Shown here one piece after another: positions 1 through 6,145 of a DNA stretch of 6,145 bases. Below the pieces are notes generated by a model. The model was given only the letters and a program-made list of their open reading frames with translations, made no database searches and was not told where the DNA came from. The stretch is from an uncultured Clostridia bacterium (GTDB lineage Bacteria; Bacillota; Clostridia; Lachnospirales; CAG-274). The DNA lies in the NCBI GenBank assembly GCA_947589405.1, contig CANQBT010000113.1, positions 1-6,145 of the forward strand, written 5' to 3'. A program made the translations under genes and the position numbers. Every line of letters begins with the position of its first letter. Positions within the stretch are counted from its first letter, which is position 1.

Positions 1-1
1 A

Positions 2-2587
2 TCACCTATGATGGAGCAGTATATGCAGGTCAAGGAAAAATATAAATATTGTCTGCTCTTTTACAGATTGGGCGATTTTTATGAGCTTTTTTATGACGAT
101 GCCATTATTGCTTCAAGGGAACTTGAGATCACGCTTACAGGAAAGGACTGCGGTCAGGAGGAAAGGGCGCCTATGTGCGGCGTTCCCTTCCATGCAGCAG
201 ACGGATATATTGCAAAGCTTATAGAGAAGGGCTACAAGGTAGCCATATGCGAGCAGACGGAAAATCCCAAGCAGGCTAAGGGTATAGTAAAGAGGGAGGT
301 CATCAGAGTTGTGACTCCCGGTACCGTACTTGATACCAAAGTTCTTGATGAAAGCAGAAACAACTACATAATGTGCATATTTAAAAATGCAGAGGGATAT
401 GGAGTGGCTGTATGCGACGTATCTACAGGGGAATTTATGGTGACGGATTTTGGCAAGGATATGTCCTCTAAGGTAATAGATGAGATAGCCCGCTTTGATC
501 CTGCGGAAATTATATGCAACGACGCTGTTGACCTGGATGAAAGAATAAACAGTATATTCAATAAAAAGCTTAACAGATACAGCGATTGGGCTTTTGATTA
601 TCAAAATGCAAATATATGTCTGTGCAATCATTTCAGTACTCTTAACCTTTCGGGCTTTGGTTTGGAGGGGGATAGGCTGAGCGTATGCGCTGCCGGAGCG
701 CTTATGCAGTATCTTACGGAAACACAGATGAATAATCTTTCTCATATACTTAATGTTAAGAAATATTCATCAAGTAAGTATATGGTGCTTGACATAAGCT
801 CAAGAAAGAATCTGGAGCTTACTGAGACCATAAGAAACAAATCAAAGAAGGGCACTCTTTTGTGGGTACTTGATAAGACAAAGACAGCTATGGGAGCAAG
901 ACTTCTGAGAAGCTGGATAGAGCAGCCCCTTATAGATATAGACGATATACAAAAAAGACTTGACGCTGTTGAAAAGCTTAAGGATAACGTTTTTGAACGT
1001 GAAGAAATAAAAGAAATACTCAATACCATTTATGATATTGAAAGGCTTATGGGAAAAGTAGTATATGCTGCGGCAAATGCAAAGGATCTTATAGCTTTGA
1101 GAGATTCCTTTGAATATCTTCCTTCGCTGAAAAATGTTATTTCAGCCCTTGATTGCAAATATATTAATGATATATACAACAGCTTTGACTGTCTTGAGGA
1201 TATATATAAGCTTATAGATGACAGCATCAATCCCGAACCTCCATTCAGCGTCAGAGAAGGAAGGCTTATAAAAAAGGGATATAATGAAGAGGTCGACAAG
1301 CTAAACGAGGCAAAGGATAACGGAGCCGAATGGCTTAAGGCTCTTGAAGAGAAGGAGAAGGAAGAAACGGGCATAAAGGGACTCAGGATAAAGTTCAACA
1401 AGGTTTTTGGCTATTCTATAGAGGTGACCAATTCCTATAAGGACAGCGTTCCCGAGAGATATATAAGGAAACAGACTCTTGCCAATGCTGAAAGATTTAT
1501 TACCCCTGAGCTTAAGGAAATAGAGGAAACTATTCTGGGCGCTGAGGAAAGGGTCGTGGCGCTGGAATATGAGCTGTTTTGCGATATACGGTCAAGAGTG
1601 GCATCAAATGTTGAGAGAATAAAGAAAACTGCCAAATATATTTCCATGCTTGACGCTATAATGTCATTGGGAGAAGCTGCCGACAAGAACGGCTATGTAA
1701 AGCCTGTTGTAAACAACAGCGGCATCATAAATATCAAAAACGGCAGACACCCTGTTGTTGAAAGACTCAGCAAGGAGGGCTTTATACCCAATGATACTTA
1801 TTTAGACAAAGATGAAAATACTCTTTCAATAATTACGGGTCCCAATATGGCAGGCAAGTCTACATATATGCGTCAGACGGCTCTTATTGTGCTTATGGCT
1901 CAGTTTGGAAGCTTTATACCTGCCGAAAGCGGTGAAATAGGCATTACAGACAGGATATTTACGAGAGTAGGGGCTTCCGATGACCTTGCAACGGGTCAGT
2001 CAACATTTATGATAGAGATGGTAGAGGTTGCCAACATACTTAACAATGCAACAAAAAACAGCCTTCTTATACTTGACGAGATAGGCAGAGGTACGTCGAC
2101 ATTTGACGGACTGAGTATAGCATGGGCTGTGCTTGAATACATTGCAAATAAAATAGGCGCCAGGACGCTTTTTGCAACACATTATCACGAGCTTACAGAG
2201 CTTGAAGGCAAGGTACACGGAGTCAGGAACTATTGTGTAAGTGTAAAGGAACAGGGAGAAGATATTATTTTTCTCAGAAAGATCGTTCCCGGCGGTACTG
2301 ACAGAAGCTACGGCGTTCATGTTGCAAAGCTGGCAGGAGTGCCACGTCAGGTCGTCAGGAGAGCCGACAAGATACTTTCGGCTCTGGGAACTACAGGAAA
2401 TGCAGATCGCATTGTAGAGGAAGAGGGAGACTTTTCATATGACGAGGAGCCTTTTGAAGAAGAGATAATATTCCTTAATGAACTCAAAAAGGATTTCGGC
2501 TCTATAGATATTGACAATATAACTCCCCTTGATGCAATGAAAAAGCTTTACGATATTAAGGATAAGCTTCGTAAGCTGGCGGATTAG
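2..2587 (+). CDS. mutS: DNA mismatch repair protein MutS (5' end cut by window edge)
   Basis: MutS recognises base mismatches and small loops as a dimer and, on ATP binding, becomes a sliding clamp that recruits MutL. Counting residues from the ATG at 8, the mismatch-reading Phe-x-Glu motif is F24-Y25-E26 in GDFYEL. The core/clamp region carries the conserved FNKVFGY (463-469) and KQTLANAERF. The ATPase domain has Walker A GPNMAGKST (611-619), the STFMIEM segment (665-671), Walker B LDEIGRGTS (689-697) and the ATHYHEL switch (723-729). The C-terminus has the usual TPLDAMKKLYDIK helix-forming end. The ATG at 8 is probably not the true start: the two in-frame codons before it encode Ser-Pro, matching the usual (T/S)-P-M-M-x-Q-Y beginning of MutS, so a few residues lie outside the window. 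The 859 visible residues are close to full length. No clamp-binding Q-x-x-F-F/L-F type motif is visible near the C-terminus, which is unusual. It is the first visible gene of the run and is followed closely by mutL. The identification is secure. Confidence 0.98.
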   Translation, partial: SPMMEQYMQVKEKYKYCLLFYRLGDFYELFYDDAIIASRELEITLTGKDCGQEERAPMCGVPFHAADGYIAKLIEKGYKVAICEQTENPKQAKGIVKREVIRVVTPGTVLDTKVLDESRNNYIMCIFKNAEGYGVAVCDVSTGEFMVTDFGKDMSSKVIDEIARFDPAEIICNDAVDLDERINSIFNKKLNRYSDWAFDYQNANICLCNHFSTLNLSGFGLEGDRLSVCAAGALMQYLTETQMNNLSHILNVKKYSSSKYMVLDISSRKNLELTETIRNKSKKGTLLWVLDKTKTAMGARLLRSWIEQPLIDIDDIQKRLDAVEKLKDNVFEREEIKEILNTIYDIERLMGKVVYAAANAKDLIALRDSFEYLPSLKNVISALDCKYINDIYNSFDCLEDIYKLIDDSINPEPPFSVREGRLIKKGYNEEVDKLNEAKDNGAEWLKALEEKEKEETGIKGLRIKFNKVFGYSIEVTNSYKDSVPERYIRKQTLANAERFITPELKEIEETILGAEERVVALEYELFCDIRSRVASNVERIKKTAKYISMLDAIMSLGEAADKNGYVKPVVNNSGIINIKNGRHPVVERLSKEGFIPNDTYLDKDENTLSIITGPNMAGKSTYMRQTALIVLMAQFGSFIPAESGEIGITDRIFTRVGASDDLATGQSTFMIEMVEVANILNNATKNSLLILDEIGRGTSTFDGLSIAWAVLEYIANKIGARTLFATHYHELTELEGKVHGVRNYCVSVKEQGEDIIFLRKIVPGGTDRSYGVHVAKLAGVPRQVVRRADKILSALGTTGNADRIVEEEGDFSYDEEPFEEEIIFLNELKKDFGSIDIDNITPLDAMKKLYDIKDKLRKLAD

Positions 2588-2590
2588 AGG
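2586..2590 (+). promoter_or_regulatory. mutL ribosome binding site overlapping the mutS stop codon
   Basis: AGAGG shares its first two bases with the TAG stop of mutS (2585-2587). It lies 8 bases before the ATG at 2599 but only 2 bases before the ATG at 2593. The first spacing is workable and the second is too short, so this site decides the mutL start in favour of 2599. Its overlap with the mutS stop suggests translational coupling of the two repair proteins. The coupling is inferred from spacing. Confidence 0.65.
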
Positions 2591-2598
2591 TAATGATT

Positions 2599-4491
2599 AT
2601 GGGTAGTATAAAGCTTCTGGAAAATAATTTGATAAATAAGATAGCTGCCGGTGAGGTAGTGGAAAGACCCGCTTCCGTTGTAAAGGAACTTATGGAAAAT
2701 TCCATTGACGCAGGAGCAAAGTCTATAACTGTGGAAATAACGGGAGGAGGAATAGACTTTATCAAAATTACCGATAACGGAAGGGGAATACCTGAAGATG
2801 AGGTGAAAACCGCTTTTTTGCGCCATGCTACCAGCAAGCTTAGAAAAATAGAAGATCTGGACGATATTATGACGCTGGGCTTCAGAGGAGAAGCTCTTTC
2901 AAGCATAGCCGCTGTCGCTCAGGTGGAAATGGTCACAAGGACAGAGAACGAGGACACAGGCACAAGAATAGTGATAAACGGCGGGAAGGTGGAAAAGGAA
3001 GAGAAAACAGCTGCCAATACAGGCACGACCTTTACAGTCAGGAATATTTTCTACAATACTCCCGCAAGGCGTAAGTTTCTCAAAAAACCTGCTGCCGAAG
3101 GCGGCTATGTATCTGAAGCTGTGCAGAGGATAGCACTTGGACACCCTGATGTTGCCGTAAGATATATAAATAATGGCAATACGGTCATACAGACATCGGG
3201 AAATAATGATCTGAAATCTGCCGTACTCTATATATTCGGAAGGTCAATGGCAGGAGAAATGCTTGATGTAGACAGCAGTAAGTCGGGCTTTAGGCTGGAA
3301 GGTCTTGCGGCAAAGCCGGAGCTTTCCAGAGGAAACAGAAATTACGAATTTTTCTTTATAAACGGCAGATATATAAAAAGCTCTGTTGTATCGGAGGCTG
3401 TTGAAGATGCATATAAGGGAAGGCTTATGATAGGAAAATTTCCTGTTTTTATGCTCAATCTTATCGTTCCTGCCAATACTGTAGATGTCAATGTACACCC
3501 TACAAAGCTTGAGGTAAGATTTTCCGATGACGGTTTGATATACGATATTATATATAGTGCAGTTTCAAAGGCACTTAAGGATACAAATCTTATACCTAAT
3601 GTTACATGGGACAGAGAAAAGAAAATAAAGGCTGAGCCTGTGAAGCAAATAAAGCTTGAGGATACTCAAGATCTTGTATATGACGCTTTGCCTATTGCGA
3701 AGGAAAAAGGGCTTGTGCTTGCCGACAGCGCAGGAGAAAAGAAAAAGGATCCTATAAGCAGAGCAATAGACATTCTCTACAGCGATATGGAAAATACCGA
3801 AAGCAAAGAGATAAAAATATTAAACGATACGCTTTCAGAAAACAAAAAAATAATTGAAGAAAGTAAAGGAAATAAGGAAAATAAAGAAAATAAAGATAAA
3901 AAGCCGTTTTTTAGAAACTACAGAATAGTAGGGCAGATATTTGGCACTTACTGGATAATAGAACAGGGGAACAGCATGTATCTTATAGATCAGCATGCCG
4001 CACATGAAAGGGCGCTTTATGAGGAGTTTATGGAAAGCTTTAAGAACTCGGTACCTTCAAGTCAGAGATTGCTTCAGCCTGTAGCGATAGATCTGACCGA
4101 AAGAGAAAAGGTGATCGTAGAAGAAAATATGGAGCTTCTCAAGAGCTTTGGCTTTGAAATAGAACAGCTGGGAAAAGGGACCTATGCCCTTAGGGCAGTA
4201 CCTTATATATTTGATTCTCCGGGAAATGCAGTGTTTTTTACAGAAATCATAGATGCTCTTGAGGATAAAAACATAAGAAGCGTATATGATACAAAGGAGG
4301 ACGCAGTTGCCATGATGAGCTGCAAGGCAGCCGTAAAGGGCAATGACAGACTAAGCTTTAGCGAAGCTCAGGCTCTTATACAGAAAATATTATTGCTTGA
4401 AAATCCTTTTTCATGTCCTCATGGCAGACCAACGGTAATTGAAATGTCCAGATATGAGCTTGAAAAGAAATTCAAAAGAATACAGGATTAA
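2599..4491 (+). CDS. mutL: DNA mismatch repair protein MutL with endonuclease motif
   Basis: MutL is an ATP-driven dimer that couples MutS mismatch recognition to strand removal. The N-terminal GHKL ATPase shows motif I E33-N34 in MENSIDAGA, motif II DNGRGI (59-64), motif III GFRGEAL (94-100) and the ATP-contacting Lys303 in NVHPTK. A poorly conserved, Lys/Glu-rich linker runs from about residue 335 to 436. The C-terminal domain has the metal-binding nuclease motif DQHA(x)2E(x)4E at 464-475, SCKAAVKGND (about 574-583) and CPHGRP (606-611), so this is the self-nicking type found in bacteria without MutH. QRLLQP (489-494) fits the Q-x-x-(L/I)-x-P beta-clamp motif known from Bacillus subtilis MutL. 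The start at 2599 (630 residues) is preferred over the ATG at 2593 (632 residues) because of ribosome-site spacing and because family members begin just before the LxxxLxNKIAAGEVV segment. It follows mutS by 11 bases. The identification is secure; the exact start is less so. Confidence 0.97.
   Translation: MGSIKLLENNLINKIAAGEVVERPASVVKELMENSIDAGAKSITVEITGGGIDFIKITDNGRGIPEDEVKTAFLRHATSKLRKIEDLDDIMTLGFRGEALSSIAAVAQVEMVTRTENEDTGTRIVINGGKVEKEEKTAANTGTTFTVRNIFYNTPARRKFLKKPAAEGGYVSEAVQRIALGHPDVAVRYINNGNTVIQTSGNNDLKSAVLYIFGRSMAGEMLDVDSSKSGFRLEGLAAKPELSRGNRNYEFFFINGRYIKSSVVSEAVEDAYKGRLMIGKFPVFMLNLIVPANTVDVNVHPTKLEVRFSDDGLIYDIIYSAVSKALKDTNLIPNVTWDREKKIKAEPVKQIKLEDTQDLVYDALPIAKEKGLVLADSAGEKKKDPISRAIDILYSDMENTESKEIKILNDTLSENKKIIEESKGNKENKENKDKKPFFRNYRIVGQIFGTYWIIEQGNSMYLIDQHAAHERALYEEFMESFKNSVPSSQRLLQPVAIDLTEREKVIVEENMELLKSFGFEIEQLGKGTYALRAVPYIFDSPGNAVFFTEIIDALEDKNIRSVYDTKEDAVAMMSCKAAVKGNDRLSFSEAQALIQKILLLENPFSCPHGRPTVIEMSRYELEKKFKRIQD
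3865..3900 (+). repeat. Four imperfect 9-base tandem units in the mutL linker
   Basis: The stretch reads as four units close to AARGRAAAT: AAAGGAAAT, AAGGAAAAT, AAAGAAAAT and AAAGATAAA. It encodes residues 423-434 of MutL (KGN KEN KEN KDK). The unit length is a multiple of three, so gain or loss of a unit would keep the frame. A run of seven A (3844-3850) lies just upstream in the same linker. The repeat is visible directly; any role in length variation is inference. Confidence 0.75.
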
Positions 4492-4502
4492 ATTTAAACA
4501 AT

Positions 4503-4508
4503 AAGGAG
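4503..4508 (+). promoter_or_regulatory. Ribosome binding site of the M50-like gene
   Basis: AAGGAG sits 10 bases before the ATG at 4519, inside the 27-base gap after mutL. It is a good match to the 16S rRNA tail and supports that ATG as the start, so this gene has its own strong initiation site and does not look like an accidental open frame. Confidence 0.75.
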
Positions 4509-4518
4509 TTTGGTGTAA

Positions 4519-5088
4519 ATGAAAATATTGGACTTTGTATTTAGAGTCATTGCAATTATTATCACCGTAACGGTTTTTGAATATCTTAAAGCGCTTATAT
4601 CCTCTCTTCAGGGAGATAAAAAGCCAAGCGCACAGAAAAGGCTGACTCTTAATCCCATAGCCCATTTTGAACCTGTGGGTTTTATTATATTTGTCTTTAC
4701 GGGATACGGCTGGGGAAAGCCTGTGCCTACAAGCAGCGTAAATTATAAAGACAAAAAGAGAGGTACCGTTCTTACCTATGGACTGCCTATAGTAATATGT
4801 ATTGTATTAGGCATTGTATTGAAAATAATTTGCCTTTTTACAGCAGATGCAACGATAATACAGAGCTTTTTATACGATATGGCAAGGTGTATGGTTTCAA
4901 TAGGTATATTTAATATAATACCTGTTTATCCCTTAAGCGGAAGCTGGATACTCAAGTGCTTCCTTAAGCCTAACTCAGCCATAAAGTTTGCTCAGAATGA
5001 AAAGCTTATACAGGTGCTTGTAGTATTTTTGCTTCTTCTGGGTTTATTAGGCAAGATATTGGATCTGTTTGTAAATATTCTTATTTAA
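4519..5088 (+). CDS. Site-2 protease (M50) family membrane protein lacking the zinc-ligand motifs; probable pseudoprotease
   Basis: The protein has 189 residues and is strongly hydrophobic, with likely membrane segments near residues 5-30, 52-65, 84-108, 122-139 and 164-188. It belongs with the short M50 site-2 proteases of Firmicutes: RLTLNPIAHFEPVGF (41-55), GYGWGKPVP (62-70) and NIIPVYPL (132-139) match that family in order and spacing. Active members cleave membrane proteins with a zinc held by HExxH and by the Asp of NxxPxxPLDG. Here the HExxH position reads FEYLK (20-24), keeping only the Glu, and the Asp is Ser140. The usual GPxxN motif is also absent (GLPIVICIV). All three metal ligands are therefore missing, while the frame is intact and other motifs are kept. 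A zinc protease activity is unlikely; a binding or scaffolding role like other pseudoproteases is possible but inferred. It lies between mutL and scpA; M50 genes next to scpAB are known in Clostridia. Family placement is fairly sure, function unknown. Confidence 0.85.
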   Translation: MKILDFVFRVIAIIITVTVFEYLKALISSLQGDKKPSAQKRLTLNPIAHFEPVGFIIFVFTGYGWGKPVPTSSVNYKDKKRGTVLTYGLPIVICIVLGIVLKIICLFTADATIIQSFLYDMARCMVSIGIFNIIPVYPLSGSWILKCFLKPNSAIKFAQNEKLIQVLVVFLLLLGLLGKILDLFVNILI

Positions 5089-5089
5089 T

Positions 5090-5095
5090 GGTGAT
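5090..5095 (+). promoter_or_regulatory. Unusual scpA ribosome binding site (GGTGAT)
   Basis: There is no GGAGG before scpA. GGTGAT matches the 3' part of the extended consensus AAGGAGGTGATC. If aligned to that consensus, the GGAGG core would end 7 bases before the ATG at 5099, a normal spacing. It begins two bases after the stop of the preceding gene, so reinitiation by ribosomes finishing that gene may help. This is a weak but plausible site. Confidence 0.45.
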
Positions 5096-5098
5096 TAT

Positions 5099-5854
5099 AT
5101 GAATATAAATGTCAGGCTTGAAAGCTTTGAAGGTCCTATGGATCTTCTCTACAGCCTTATTATTAAAAATAAAATAGATATTTATGATATTCCCATTGCC
5201 GAAGTTACCGAGCAGTATTTGGCTTATATTGAAGAAATGAAGCAGTACAATATGGAATCTATAAGCGAATTTCTTATTATGGCTGCAACTCTTATAGAAA
5301 TAAAGTCTAAAATGCTTCTTCCCAAAGAGGTCGATGAAAACAATGAGGAAATAGACCCTAGGGACGAGCTTGTGTCAAGACTTATAGAATATAAAAAATT
5401 CAAGGGCATTGCGGCAGACTTTGGCGAAAAGCAGAAAAAAGCCGGATATTCCTACTATAAGGACGAAGAAAAGGAGATTATAGACAGGATAAGAAGGGAC
5501 GTGCCACGCTCTGTAGAGGATATATTAAACGGCGCCGATGGAGAAATGCTTATAAAGGCGTTTTATGAAGTGCTCAGAAGGCGTGAGGTCAAAACAGATA
5601 AAATAAGAAGCGGCTTCAATTCCGTAGACAGAGAAGAATTTACTCTTGAAGAAAAGACAGAACATATTAAAAAGCTTGTCAAAACCAATAAGAAAGTAAG
5701 CTTTTTCAAAATATTCAGTAAGAACAGTTCAAAAAATGAGATCGTTGTCACATTTCTGGCAATGCTTCAGCTTATAAAGGATAAAAAAATATACATTTCA
5801 CAGGAAAAGATATTTGACGATATTATAATAACTTCTTATAAGGAGGCAGTATGA
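5099..5854 (+). CDS. scpA: Segregation and condensation protein ScpA
   Basis: ScpA is the kleisin subunit that bridges the two heads of the SMC dimer and carries a ScpB dimer, forming the condensin complex that organises and separates the chromosome at the nucleoid. The N-terminal SMC-neck-binding domain opens with FEGPMDLL (10-17), the family hallmark, followed by helices around IDIYDIPIAEVTEQYL and FLIMAATLIEIKSKMLLP. The middle, about residues 80-170, is charged and includes the ScpB-binding region. The C-terminal winged helix that docks on the SMC head contains FLAMLQLIKDKKIYISQ and ends in FDDIIITSY. At 251 residues it has the normal length. The start fits because the FEGP motif lies about ten residues in, as is usual. 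It begins 10 bases after the M50-like gene and its last codons contain the scpB ribosome site. Nothing looks broken, and the identification is secure. Confidence 0.97.
   Translation: MNINVRLESFEGPMDLLYSLIIKNKIDIYDIPIAEVTEQYLAYIEEMKQYNMESISEFLIMAATLIEIKSKMLLPKEVDENNEEIDPRDELVSRLIEYKKFKGIAADFGEKQKKAGYSYYKDEEKEIIDRIRRDVPRSVEDILNGADGEMLIKAFYEVLRRREVKTDKIRSGFNSVDREEFTLEEKTEHIKKLVKTNKKVSFFKIFSKNSSKNEIVVTFLAMLQLIKDKKIYISQEKIFDDIIITSYKEAV
5840..5846 (+). promoter_or_regulatory. scpB ribosome binding site inside the end of scpA
   Basis: A perfect AAGGAGG lies within the last codons of scpA and ends 9 bases before the ATG at 5856. The other nearby ATG, at 5851, reaches a stop after two codons, so 5856 is the only sensible start. 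Placement inside scpA suggests the two partner subunits are translated in a coupled way. Confidence 0.85.
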
Positions 5855-5855
5855 T

Positions 5856-6145
5856 ATGACAATCAATGAACTGGAAGCCGTAATTGAAGCAATACTTTTT
5901 GCAAGCGGTGAAGCAGTCAGCGTTAAAAATATCGCATCTGCCACAGAGCAGGATGAAAAGACAGTCGATACTGTTATAAATAATCTGGCGGACAAATATG
6001 TACTTGACAAAAGAGGTATCAAAATAATACAGGTGGGCGACAGCTATCAGATGTGTACCGATCCCAACTGCTATGATTATATAAAGAAGCTGTACCAGTC
6101 GCCTGTAAGGAAAACTCTTTCCACAACGCTTCTTGAAACCCTTGC
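5856..6145 (+). CDS. scpB: Segregation and condensation protein ScpB (3' end cut by window edge)
   Basis: ScpB is the kite subunit that dimerises through winged-helix domains and binds the middle of ScpA in the SMC-ScpAB condensin. Only the first 96 codons plus two bases are in the window. The protein begins MTINELEAVIEAILFASGEA, matching the usual ScpB opening with its (I/L)EA(I/L)LF-SGE motif. It then runs through the first winged helix, including RGIKIIQVGDSYQMCT (RGI-L---G-GYQL in the family) and reaches the LSTTLLETLA segment, where typical members read LS-AALETLAIIAYKQP. The order of landmarks is normal, so the missing part is probably the second winged helix of a roughly 180-200 residue protein. 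It starts one base after the scpA stop, with a strong ribosome site inside scpA. The identification rests on the N-terminal half but agrees with the neighbour. Confidence 0.94.
   Translation, partial: MTINELEAVIEAILFASGEAVSVKNIASATEQDEKTVDTVINNLADKYVLDKRGIKIIQVGDSYQMCTDPNCYDYIKKLYQSPVRKTLSTTLLETL

Noticed and set aside
8..10. ATG at 8 as the true mutS start
   Set aside because: The frame is open to the left edge and the preceding codons give Ser-Pro, fitting the usual residues just before Met-Met-x-Gln-Tyr in MutS. No ribosome site can be seen in the seven bases available.
113..745. A 210-codon open frame on the - strand opposite mutS
   Set aside because: It is fully antisense to well-conserved MutS sequence, has no ribosome site I could support and its product resembles no family I recognise. 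It is explained as a shadow of the + strand codon bias.
951..956. A6 run in mutS (another at 2053-2058) as a phase-variation tract
   Set aside because: Runs of six A are expected by chance in sequence of this base composition and encode normal Lys/Asn residues here; there is no repeat structure around them.
1030..1401. Ser/Leu-rich - strand open frame opposite the mutS core region
   Set aside because: The low-complexity composition is the reverse complement of Glu/Lys-rich coding sequence, a common artefact in AT-rich genes.
4488..4497. Perfect palindrome TTAAATTTAA at the mutL stop
   Set aside because: It is only ten AT bases with no loop and no following T run, so it would not form a terminator hairpin; chance occurrence is likely in such AT-rich sequence.
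5851..5854. ATGA overlap as a possible scpB start
   Set aside because: The ATG at 5851 is followed by one codon and then TGA, so it cannot encode ScpB. The ATG at 5856 is in the correct frame and well spaced from AAGGAGG.

Overview
The window looks like chromosome from a low-GC Firmicute, most likely a member of class Clostridia. The reasons are AT-rich sequence with heavy use of ATA and AGA codons, strong AAGGAG/AAGGAGG ribosome binding sites, an endonuclease-type MutL, and the ScpA/ScpB pair. I cannot name the genus from the sequence alone.

All five genes lie on the + strand and are packed with almost no spacing, so they probably form one transcription unit. In order they are mutS (cut by the left edge, ending at 2587), mutL (2599-4491), a 189-residue membrane protein of the site-2 protease (M50) fold (4519-5088), scpA (5099-5854) and scpB (5856 to the right edge, truncated). 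The gaps are 11, 27, 10 and 1 bases. No gap is long enough for a separate promoter with a terminator, and I saw no RNA gene, mobile element, CRISPR array or riboswitch.

MutS and MutL make up the mismatch-repair core: MutS finds the mismatch, and this MutL carries its own nuclease motif for nicking. ScpA and ScpB are the kleisin and kite subunits that, with SMC, compact and segregate the chromosome. The gene between the two pairs is the most unusual object here. It aligns clearly with M50 site-2 proteases, but all three expected zinc ligands are replaced (HExxH has become FEYLK, and the Asp of NxxPxxPLDG has become Ser). The reading frame is intact and other family motifs are kept, so it looks like a maintained pseudoprotease rather than decay.

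Two smaller points deserve a second look. MutS lacks a recognisable beta-clamp motif in its C-terminal tail, whereas MutL has one. The MutL linker also contains an in-frame array of imperfect 9-base repeats next to a run of seven A. Otherwise the window is ordinary housekeeping sequence.
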